Below are positions 1 to 6,500 of a stretch of 12,001 nucleotides of DNA, in pieces (position 1 is the stretch's first letter; each line of letters starts with the position of its first letter). The position numbers and the translations under genes are program-made. The DNA is from an uncultured Bacilli bacterium (GTDB lineage Bacteria > Bacillota_I > Bacilli_A > RF39 > UBA660): positions 1-12,001 of the forward strand of contig CAKOSN010000044.1 of the NCBI GenBank assembly GCA_934102255.1, given 5' to 3'. The notes under the pieces were generated by a model. That model had not been told where the DNA came from. It searched no databases and saw nothing but the letters and a program-made list of their open reading frames with translations.

Positions 1-312
1 TATTCAAGAGAGCTTGCTGGTGATTATGAAGATTTAAATGAGGTGGTCGATTTTATGGAAAAATTTTCTAGCATTGAGGAAGAATTAATGTATGTTAATA
101 AAGAGGAAGAAGAACAAAGACTAAAAAATCTTGATATTAATATTGCACGAAGCGAGGGTTTAGCTGCTGGAAAACTTGAAGGAAAAATCGAAGGTGAACT
201 TGCCTCTAAAAAAGAAACAATTAAGAATTTAACTGATATGAAAATGCCTATAAAGCAAATTGCAACAGCAGTAAATATGCCTATTGATGAAGTAGAAAAA
301 ATTCAAAAAGAG
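1..312 (+). repeat. Direct repeat, upstream copy
   Basis: This segment recurs at 367-654. The first 147 bases differ from the second copy at only three positions (GGT/GGC, AGC/AGT, GAG/GAA), all synonymous. Two parts differ: the tetrad region at 148-198, which is 24 nt longer than its counterpart, and a 48-nt block at 229-276. The bases on both sides of that block are nearly identical between copies. The repeat may extend left beyond base 1. Confidence 0.9.
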
Positions 313-330
313 TACGTTACCGTTGCATAA
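1..330 (+). CDS. Rpn-like nuclease, C-terminal part (5' end outside window)
   Basis: The frame is open from base 1 to the TAA at 328-330, so this is the last 109 codons of a gene that starts before the window. The visible protein is charged and helical. It begins YSRELAGDYEDLNEVV, has a Glu-rich helix (EEEEQRLKN), then tetrads SEGL-AAGK-LEGK-IEGE-LASK, and ends with a small helical unit closing in NMPIDEVEKIQKE. EG-rich tetrads followed by a QIA...MPIDEVEKIQ helix are typical of the C-terminal tails of Rpn / PD-(D/E)XK 'nuclease family transposase' proteins, whose N-terminal nuclease domain would lie upstream and cannot be seen here. In that family a small C-terminal product made from an internal start inhibits the full-length toxic nuclease. 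This copy has such a start: GAGGTG at 40-45 and ATG at 55. It could instead be another free-standing tail copy, as at 421-681, or an unrelated coiled-coil protein. Family assignment is inferred from the tail only. Confidence 0.7.
   Translation, partial: YSRELAGDYEDLNEVVDFMEKFSSIEEELMYVNKEEEEQRLKNLDINIARSEGLAAGKLEGKIEGELASKKETIKNLTDMKMPIKQIATAVNMPIDEVEKIQKEYVTVA
40..57 (+). promoter_or_regulatory. Internal ribosome binding site and ATG start inside the Rpn-like gene
   Basis: GAGGTG at 40-45 matches six bases of the GGAGGTGATC complement of the 16S 3' end and lies 9 nt before an in-frame ATG at 55-57. Translation from here would give a protein of 91 residues starting MEKFSSIEEE, which is the C-terminal domain alone. 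The same bases double as codons for E-V-V of the longer protein, so the match could be chance. However, it is retained unchanged in the second copy at 406-423. Confidence 0.5.
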
Positions 331-336
331 TGATGC

Positions 337-365
337 TTGAAATCACTTACTTCTGATAGTATAAA
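337..365 (+). promoter_or_regulatory. Sigma-A type promoter for the second, small Rpn-like ORF
   Basis: TTGAAA at 337-342 and TATAAA at 360-365 are each one mismatch from consensus and are separated by exactly 17 nt. Transcription would begin near 371-373, giving a leader of about 50 nt before the GAGGTG (406-411) and ATG (421). AT-rich DNA gives such pairs by chance, but the position, between the stop of the first copy and the start of the second, fits a real promoter. Confidence 0.55.
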
Positions 366-366
366 G

Positions 367-654
367 TATTCAAGAGAGCTTGCTGGCGATTATGAAGATT
401 TAAATGAGGTGGTCGATTTTATGGAAAAATTTTCTAGTATTGAAGAAGAATTAATGTATGTTAATAAAGAGGAAGAAGAACAAAGACTAAAAAATCTTGA
501 TATTAATATTGCACATAAAGAAGGAAAACTTGAAGGCGAACTTGCCTCTAAGAAAGAAACAATTAAAAATTCAATTAATCTTGGCTTAACCTTAGAACAA
601 GTATCTAAACTTGTCGATATGCCTATTGATGAAGTAGAAAAGATTCAAAACGAA
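367..654 (+). repeat. Direct repeat, downstream copy
   Basis: This is the second copy of the 1-312 segment, offset by 366 nt at its start and by 342 nt after the tetrad region. Identity is close to complete from 367 to 513, resumes at 541-570 and resumes again at 619-648. Between these lie the shorter tetrad region (514-540) and a replaced 48-nt block (571-618). The mosaic layout points to tandem duplication followed by repeat-number change and local exchange or divergence. Confidence 0.9.
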
Positions 655-681
655 CTAAAAGTAACATTAAAAGCTTGCTGA
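421..681 (+). CDS. Free-standing Rpn C-terminal-domain-like small protein
   Basis: This encodes an 86-aa protein, MEKFSSIEEELMYVNK..., nearly identical to the C-terminal part of the preceding gene. ATG 421 was chosen because GAGGTG at 406-411 precedes it by 9 nt and a promoter lies at 337-365. The frame also reads back to a TTG at 337 (114 aa), but that codon overlaps the -35 box and has no ribosome binding site. The nuclease domain is absent: an in-frame TAA and TGA stand at 328-333. The tetrad region is KEGK-LEGE-LASK, two tetrads shorter than in the first copy. A 16-residue block (SINLGLTLEQVSKLVD) replaces LTDMKMPIKQIATAVN, and then MPIDEVEKIQ is shared again. By analogy with RpnS intragenic antitoxins it could bind and restrain a full-length Rpn nuclease, or form mixed dimers with the first tail. 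A decaying duplicate is the alternative, but the differences in the shared blocks are nearly all synonymous, which suggests that the protein is maintained. Confidence 0.65.
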   Translation: MEKFSSIEEELMYVNKEEEEQRLKNLDINIAHKEGKLEGELASKKETIKNSINLGLTLEQVSKLVDMPIDEVEKIQNELKVTLKAC

Positions 682-780
682 TTTTTGTTTTCTAAAAGTA
701 AAACATATGATAAAAAGCCCTAAAATAAGGCAAAATTTATGCAAAATAAATAAAACTTATAGTAACACTCCTTGCAAATA

Positions 781-801
781 TGCTATAATGCTTTAGAGGA
801 G
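781..801 (+). promoter_or_regulatory. Extended -10 promoter and ribosome binding site of prsA
   Basis: TGC-TATAAT at 781-789 is a perfect -10 box with the TG extension. No convincing -35 box sits 16-18 nt upstream, which an extended -10 can tolerate. GAGGAG at 796-801 is the ribosome binding site, 9 nt before ATG 811. Transcription would start near 795-797, so the 5' leader would be only about 15 nt, starting almost at the ribosome binding site. The rest of the 682-780 gap holds only AT-rich sequence and a weak hairpin. Confidence 0.65.
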
Positions 802-810
802 AGATTTAAA

Positions 811-1860
811 ATGAATAAGAAAATACAAAAAGTAGTAGCACTTAGTCTTGCCAGTATGACATTACTTAGTGGTTGTGGTGCGAAAACAATACCAACTTTA
901 GAAAATGGAGAACAAGCTGTTGTAACATTTAATGATGATGTTAAAATCAGTATTAATGACTTTTATAACCAAATGAAAGAAAGATATGGTACTGAAGTTA
1001 TTCTTAATATGATTGATAAGATGGTACTAGAAAAGAAATATGCTGATTCTAAAGATGAAGCCCAAAAGAATGCTGATTCGGTTATGAGTCAATTAGAGGC
1101 TAGTTATGGTGATAAATTACTTAGTGCTATCCAAACTTATACGGGATATCAAACACTTGATGAATACAAAGATTATGTATATCTAAGCTACCTACAAAAT
1201 AAGGCTGCTGAAGATTATGCTAAAGAAAATATCAGTGAAAAAGAAATCAAGAAATATTACAACGATGAAATTAAACCAGATATTAAAGTTTCTCATATTC
1301 TAATCAGTGTTAACTATGCAACTGATGCTTCTGATGATGATAAGACTAAAGCTAAGAATGAAGCTAAAGCTAAAGCTCGAGAAGCATTAGATAAATTAAA
1401 AGCTGCTGACCAAAGTAAGATTGCTGAGGTATTTAGTGAACTTGCTAAAGAATATTCAAATGATGATTCTTCTAAAGATGATGGTGGTAACTTAGGATTT
1501 ATTAATACTGATACTCTAGGTTCTAACTATGATAAGCTTGTTACTGAAGCTTACAAGTTAAAAGATGGTGAATATTCATCTAATATCGTAGAAACTGAAT
1601 TAGGATATCACCTAGTATATCGTACAGAAACTAAAGAAAAAGCTGATTTAGAATCAGTTAGAGATACTATTGTAGATGCATTAGTAAGTGATTATTTAAA
1701 AGAAAATCAAGAAGCTTATATTAAATCAATGCAAGCTGTTCGTAAAGAATATGGTATGGATATTATTGATGATGATTTAAATACTAATTATACAAATTAT
1801 ATTCAAAATTCATTATTAAAAATTCAAGAAAACAAAAAAAATAGTTCATCTAGTAACTAA
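811..1860 (+). CDS. prsA: PrsA-type lipoprotein foldase (parvulin peptidyl-prolyl isomerase)
   Basis: The protein has 349 residues. ATG 811 is preferred over an upstream in-frame TTG at 772 because it has GAGGAG 9 nt upstream and gives a proper lipoprotein signal peptide: positive start MNKKIQK, hydrophobic core, then lipobox L19-S-G-C22, with Cys22 as the lipid-modified residue. Residues 27-155 form the helical N-terminal chaperone region. Residues about 158-275 are a parvulin-type rotamase domain with recognisable blocks: KVSHILIS (159-166), the acidic/Gly loop DDGGNLGF (223-230) and ETELGYHLVY (261-270). The C-terminal helix and a Ser/Asn tail follow. PrsA proteins sit on the outer face of the cytoplasmic membrane and help fold secreted proteins after Sec export. 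The gene has its own promoter and terminator, so it is probably monocistronic. Substrates cannot be read from the sequence. The giant secreted protein encoded further right is a plausible client, but that is only inference. Confidence 0.93.
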   Translation: MNKKIQKVVALSLASMTLLSGCGAKTIPTLENGEQAVVTFNDDVKISINDFYNQMKERYGTEVILNMIDKMVLEKKYADSKDEAQKNADSVMSQLEASYGDKLLSAIQTYTGYQTLDEYKDYVYLSYLQNKAAEDYAKENISEKEIKKYYNDEIKPDIKVSHILISVNYATDASDDDKTKAKNEAKAKAREALDKLKAADQSKIAEVFSELAKEYSNDDSSKDDGGNLGFINTDTLGSNYDKLVTEAYKLKDGEYSSNIVETELGYHLVYRTETKEKADLESVRDTIVDALVSDYLKENQEAYIKSMQAVRKEYGMDIIDDDLNTNYTNYIQNSLLKIQENKKNSSSSN

Positions 1861-1864
1861 GTCT

Positions 1865-1901
1865 AAAAAAATATCAAGAAAACAAAACTTGATATTTTTT
1901 T
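1865..1901. terminator. Bidirectional terminator between prsA and recX
   Basis: The arms at 1865-1878 and 1888-1901 are perfect reverse complements (14 bp) around a 9-nt loop. The core is ATATCAAG / CTTGATAT, flanked by an A-run on the left and a T-run on the right. The structure therefore ends in a U-tract on either strand. It lies 4 nt after the prsA stop and 12 nt beyond the recX stop, between convergent genes, so it can serve both. Confidence 0.88.
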
Positions 1902-1913
1902 ATTGGGAATGAT

Positions 1914-2690
1914 TTAATTAATTTTACTACTTTCCACTACTCTTTTAACTTTATCTAAATCATAACCTTTCTGATATAATTTACCTATTAAAATATAATT
2001 TAGTTTATTCTTATCATACTTATTTTTGTATTTATTATATAGTTTTTCATAGTCTTTTTCTAATTTTTTATCTTCATTAGTATTATCAAGGGTAATATTA
2101 CTAATTGCTGTATTAATTAGATAATCTTGAAATCCAAGAGTTTTAAGATAATTTTTTATTTTACTTATTAGTAAGTTATTACTATACTTTGTATTACTTT
2201 TTAATTTAGCATTTATTATTTTATTTATTTTATCTAACCAAACATTATCTTCGATAGTATCTAGGTACTCTTTTATAGTATTATCATCTAAGTCTTTATT
2301 TTTTAGAGAGTAATATATTTTATAGTAACCATCATTACTTAGACTAATTTTAGTATTAATATAAGATTTAATATAATTATTATCATTTAAATAACCTTCA
2401 TTAGTTAATCTAGTTATTGTATATTCTACTATGTTAGATGGATATTCTTTTAAATAGTTTTTAATATCGTTAGTACATTTGGTATTTTTTAAGTATTTTA
2501 AAGTTTTATAATAACAGTCTAATTTAAGATTATCATTAGTTATTTCTTTTAAAATATTATTATCTATGTTTTTAATTATTAAAAGATTATATTTTAAAAT
2601 AAGGTCAGTATATAAAAGAAGTTTAGTATTATCTTTTAAAGTTAGTTCATATTTATTAGAACCTTTTTTAGTATATTTAATTATTTGCAT
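1914..2690 (-). CDS. recX: RecX family regulatory protein (RecA modulator)
   Basis: The protein has 258 residues, the usual length for Bacillota RecX, and is extremely rich in Lys, Asn, Ile, Leu and Tyr. Residues 60-252 show successive three-helix RecX repeats: the RLTNEGYLNDNNYIKSYI block (94-111), YYKIYYSLKNKDLDDNTI (122-139), KIKNYLKTLGFQDYLI (177-192) and ILIGKLYQKGYDLDKVKRVV (233-252). The first 55 residues form the small N-terminal region seen in long RecX proteins. RecX binds RecA filaments and limits or tunes their recombinase and coprotease activity. The start ATG at 2688-2690 has GGTGAT three bases upstream. recA is not nearby. The gene points towards prsA and shares its terminator, and a hairpin separates it from the surface-protein operon upstream. 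Divergence of the repeats through AT bias makes the identification slightly less than certain. Confidence 0.85.
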   Translation of the reverse strand: MQIIKYTKKGSNKYELTLKDNTKLLLYTDLILKYNLLIIKNIDNNILKEITNDNLKLDCYYKTLKYLKNTKCTNDIKNYLKEYPSNIVEYTITRLTNEGYLNDNNYIKSYINTKISLSNDGYYKIYYSLKNKDLDDNTIKEYLDTIEDNVWLDKINKIINAKLKSNTKYSNNLLISKIKNYLKTLGFQDYLINTAISNITLDNTNEDKKLEKDYEKLYNKYKNKYDKNKLNYILIGKLYQKGYDLDKVKRVVESSKIN

Positions 2691-2718
2691 GATATCACCA
2701 TGCTTAAATTAACATATA

Positions 2719-2750
2719 AGAAAAAGATATGCAAGTTTTTTACATATCTT
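2719..2750 (-). terminator. Intrinsic terminator at the end of the surface-protein operon
   Basis: Read on the - strand, AAGATATG (2743-2750) pairs with CATATCTT (2724-2731) around an 11-12 nt loop, and the U-tract follows (A-run at 2721-2725 on the + strand). It starts 8 nt after the stop of the 268-aa gene and would separate that operon from recX. Read-through into recX remains possible, because no clear separate recX promoter was found. Confidence 0.75.
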
Positions 2751-2757
2751 ATATTCA

Positions 2758-3564
2758 TTATTGCATGTTTAAGTCAAATGCTATCCACTCTACTTTTTTA
2801 GCATATTCAATTATGCCCATTTCATCCGGAGTAATATTATCATCTTGCGAAGCTCTAGTTGGATCTCTTTTATAAACGTTGGCTAAATCACTTTGCAGAT
2901 TGCCAAAGGAGTTAGCAAAATCAATTCGAAAGGCTACTTGAAATTCTAAGAAGTATTCTTCATCATCTAAGTTGCCATGACGATTATACCATGCTTTTAA
3001 GCTTGTAAATTCATTCTTTTTAGATTTAATTCTTTCCTCTAAACTTGGAGTAATGTTTGTCGATTCGCCAGCATATATTTTCTGAAAAACATAGGCTAAG
3101 TTTTTATTAATAGAAATAGTTGGACATAAACCAGTACGTGCTTTAACTGTTGGTTCCTTAGTACCGGTTACTAAAATCATATCTATTTTATTTACTAAAT
3201 CAAATTGATTATTGGCTGTATTAGCGATATTTACTGAATTACTAACACTAGATATCTTAATACTAACTTTCGGTGGTATCTCATGAATGTCATAGAATCC
3301 GATAGCATATTTTTTAGTCATGCTTGCGGATTCTGAAAAACGTCTAATAAAGTTTTCAATAAATTTTTCTTTTGATATTCTAATATCGTTATATAAACGG
3401 TAATATGAGTAGTCAACAGCATCAACGATTGCAGCGGAAGCTGTTTCTTTTAACTCATAGTAATCATGAGTGGTACCAGTAGTGGTGCTGCTGATAAGTA
3501 ACATAACACCAATTACTAGAATACCAAGCATTACTAGCCAGTAACCCCAGTAGGACTCTTTCAT
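2758..3564 (-). CDS. Membrane-anchored protein of unknown function, pilin-like topology
   Basis: This encodes 268 residues. A short N-terminus MKESYWGYW is followed by one hydrophobic segment (about 7-25, WLVMLGILVIGVMLLIS) and a Thr-rich stretch. The remaining 240 residues are probably extracellular and hold a single Cys in LCPTI. There is no signal peptidase site of the usual kind, so the segment probably stays as an anchor. The block DYYELKETASAAIVDAVDYS, immediately after the membrane segment, is helical and looks like the continuation of a long helix, as in pilins, pseudopilins and TadE-like proteins, although no prepilin cleavage motif (G-F/E or similar) is present. From memory it resembles a conserved hypothetical of AT-rich gut Firmicutes (perhaps Pfam DUF5411), but this could not be checked. 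The gene begins 3 nt after the stop of the giant gene, with AAGGGT near that stop, and is the last gene of the operon. The function is not recognised. Confidence 0.8.
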   Translation of the reverse strand: MKESYWGYWLVMLGILVIGVMLLISSTTTGTTHDYYELKETASAAIVDAVDYSYYRLYNDIRISKEKFIENFIRRFSESASMTKKYAIGFYDIHEIPPKVSIKISSVSNSVNIANTANNQFDLVNKIDMILVTGTKEPTVKARTGLCPTISINKNLAYVFQKIYAGESTNITPSLEERIKSKKNEFTSLKAWYNRHGNLDDEEYFLEFQVAFRIDFANSFGNLQSDLANVYKRDPTRASQDDNITPDEMGIIEYAKKVEWIAFDLNMQ

Positions 3565-3567
3565 ATA

Positions 3568-6500
3568 TTAATTACCCTTTCCTAATATCAAATTATTTTT
3601 AATTGCAGTTGCACAAGAACTATATGAAGGATCTTCCTCTAATGCTTGTAAGAACTGGCTCTTAAATGCTCTTGTTGCACTGTTTTCGGCACCTTCACCA
3701 TAGTCACCATATCCTAAATCAGTTATTTCTAGTTGTCTATTATATTCTTTAATCTTAGAAATACATGCACCATCAAGTTCAATATAATATTCAGGATCAT
3801 CATCATAAATTGAATCACCTTTGCCTTCAATGCTGTCAATAATACCACTTATATTTTGTTTAACAGGTTCATTATTTTCGTCTCTTGCTTCGTTTCCTGA
3901 TGTATATCCTAACCAGTTATCACCCTTAGATTCATCGCCATTTGGAAATAAGTTATAGTTTGAAACAATCTTAGTATAGAACTGTAAAGAACCATCTTTA
4001 TTAATTAAAGCAGTTTGACCTGTTTCACCAGTTTTATATATACTTTCTTGGCCTTTTCCACCATAATTGTCACATATGCTGTCATCTTTTCCTACACAAG
4101 CCAATAAATCCCAGCCATGGCAGTTAGGCTTTTCATCAGTATTTGGATTCTTGCAAACACGATTATAAGTTTCAAGCGTAGTTGCACTTAAGCCACTAGA
4201 AGCTTTTCCTACATAATCACAACAAACTTTATTATCATTTTCTAGTAGTTTGCTAGCACAAGCATCCCACTTCTTTTGATAATCAGTTCCCATTATATCC
4301 TTAGAATTTTGAATATATAATTCACGATAAAATACTTTAGATGTACCATTAGCAGCATCTTTTTTGCATAAATCTCCAGCGTTTTCAACATGCTGTTCAC
4401 AAGCATCACAGTCTTCTTTCTTAGGATCACATTTTTTTTGAGGTGGTGTTGTCTCAACTTTATAATAACATTCAAATTTATTTTCCATTGTTCCATTAAC
4501 ATAACCGTTATCATCAACAATACGCCCTAATGAGAAGTTATTATTGTAGTACTGACCGACATTATTAATAGTTATTTTATACCAATACATACCGACTTTA
4601 GTTGTTAGAGCGATTGGATAAGATTTACCAGTTGGAACTTTATCTTGACCAGTTACCCCGGAAACTATTTTATCATCAAACAAGGCGGTATCACCATAAT
4701 CAATTGGGATTGTATCCTTGCTTTCATTAGAATTAGTTGTATAAATACCTTTGTTAGAATACGTAAAGTATGGTTTACTAGATCTAAAGTAAATGAATTT
4801 TTGGGCTCCTTCGCCAGTTACACTAAGGATGGCATCATATATTCTACTGGCTACATCATTGCTTTGTAATCCAAAGTAATTAGCAATATACGTAACCATA
4901 TTTTCTAAGAAACGAACCATATTAATTCCAGATATAGATACCCCAGGGTTACCATATCTGGAAATTCTTACAACACGACCGACATTACGATAAGTTACGT
5001 CTTCTAATTTTGCCGGGCCGTAGGTAAAGTTACTGGAAACAGCCCCGATTAAGCGGGCTACTATTGCCCCACTCTTAACATCATCCAGACTTATATTTTT
5101 GAAACTATCAAAAGTATTTTGAAATGATGCGTTTTCGCCCAATTTATATACTAATTCACCTGGTATACCAGTAGTTAAGGCATCATCACCATCTTCAACA
5201 GGGCAACCGTTTTCGCCAAAAATAGTACATAAATTATCATAAATACCCGATTTTTGTAAGAATGATTTTACTTCTTCATTTTTGACTAAGTTCTTAACTA
5301 TACCAGCATTATCTTTTATAAAATCAGCAATTTTACTAAATTCAGTATCTTTTAATAAGGCTGATAGAACAGCACCTAGAATGCCATCTGAGGTTGTACA
5401 TCTTTTTGAAAGAATAGTATTAATCGATTGAACATCGTTAAGTTTAACATCAGAATCGCAATAATAAAATATTTCATCTTGCTCTAAATTTTGATCAATT
5501 TTTTCTAAGTTAATTGATTCGGTTGTCGGTGATTTGCCGGCTCCGGGGAATTTATAACCATATGTAAATGTCAATTTAGGATCAAAGGTAAATTTATTGC
5601 CCCAAACGGTACAATCGTGCATGTTTTGGGCTAGTTCCGTAAGTTCATCACGATAATCATTATAAGTTTTTTTATACCCCAATAATTTATTATTTATATT
5701 AGCAAGATCATTATAATAAGGATTGAAAGCCCCCATTAGATTTAATGTAGCATTTAGCGCTGTATCAATAGTATTAGTTAGGATAGACATCGAATATGAT
5801 GATTCCCCTACAAGATAGTCTTGTAAAACTTTAAATACCGAGCCAAAACCATCTTCTAACTGATTACCTAATTTTCCTGTAACTGCACCAACTAGAAGGC
5901 TTGCAAGCGAAGAAATGCTTGGTTTTTGGAATTTTTCTAAAGTATTACCAATAACAGTTAATTGACCTTCTAAGGCATCTTTAGACTTCTGTAATTCGTT
6001 TGTCAGGGCACTAAATTGTTCAATAGCTCTTTTTAATTTTATAACATCAAAACTTAGTCCAAAGTGTAATTCACCCGGTACATAACCACTTTTAGAAAGG
6101 GTTGGAATAAAAATATTGTTACTACTTTGATTTTGAGTTCCTTCGGTATTACGAATACAAGCAAAATTAGCACTTAGAGCTTTTACATCGTATTCTTCAT
6201 CGCCCTCATCTAAAACATTTTCGGTTGAACAATTATTAGCGCCATTGCCATTACTAAATCCATAAATACTATATTCATATTGAAATGAAGTACTGTTTGG
6301 TTCATATATACCAAAAATCATACCTTGGGTGGCATTAGATACTTTAGGAATAACATCAGCCATAGTGGTACTGATTGTTGCATACATATCGCAAACAAAT
6401 TTAACACCTTGATAAATGGCCTCACCTACATAAGGAATTAATTGTAGTGCTGGTGCCGCATTACAAGCTGCTGATAAGGCTACAGCGCCAACTGCTTCGA

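Noticed and set aside
672..680. AGCTTGCTG at the end of the second copy matching the start of the repeat (11-19)
   Set aside because: A 9-base match in a different reading context. It could be a trace of the duplication junction but is too short to support.
679..681. TGA as Trp (Mycoplasma code), which would extend the small ORF
   Set aside because: The other long genes use TGG for Trp and contain no in-frame TGA over more than 9 kb, so TGA is a stop here.
1..681. Insertion sequence, since Rpn-family proteins are often labelled 'transposase'
   Set aside because: No terminal inverted repeats, target duplications or transposase catalytic core are visible. The direct repeats are coding-tail duplications.
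717..731. GCC...GGC hairpin as terminator of the Rpn-like gene
   Set aside because: Only three G-C pairs plus a mismatch, and no T-run follows on the + strand.
772..810. TTG 772 as the prsA start
   Set aside because: It lies upstream of the TATAAT box, so it would not be on the transcript, and it would put 13 residues before a perfect lipoprotein signal peptide.
2691..2735. recX promoter with TTGCAT and TTAATT on the - strand
   Set aside because: Both boxes are weak and overlap the terminator hairpin. The sequence is not distinguishable from AT-rich background.
4293..4520. Short - strand frame inside the giant gene, and similar frames on either strand at 4645-4869, 6674-6895, 7772-7960, 8513-8761, 8933-9163 and 9837-10022
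   Set aside because: All lie within the 2419-codon gene in other frames, lack ribosome binding sites and have low-complexity, unprotein-like composition. They are shadows.
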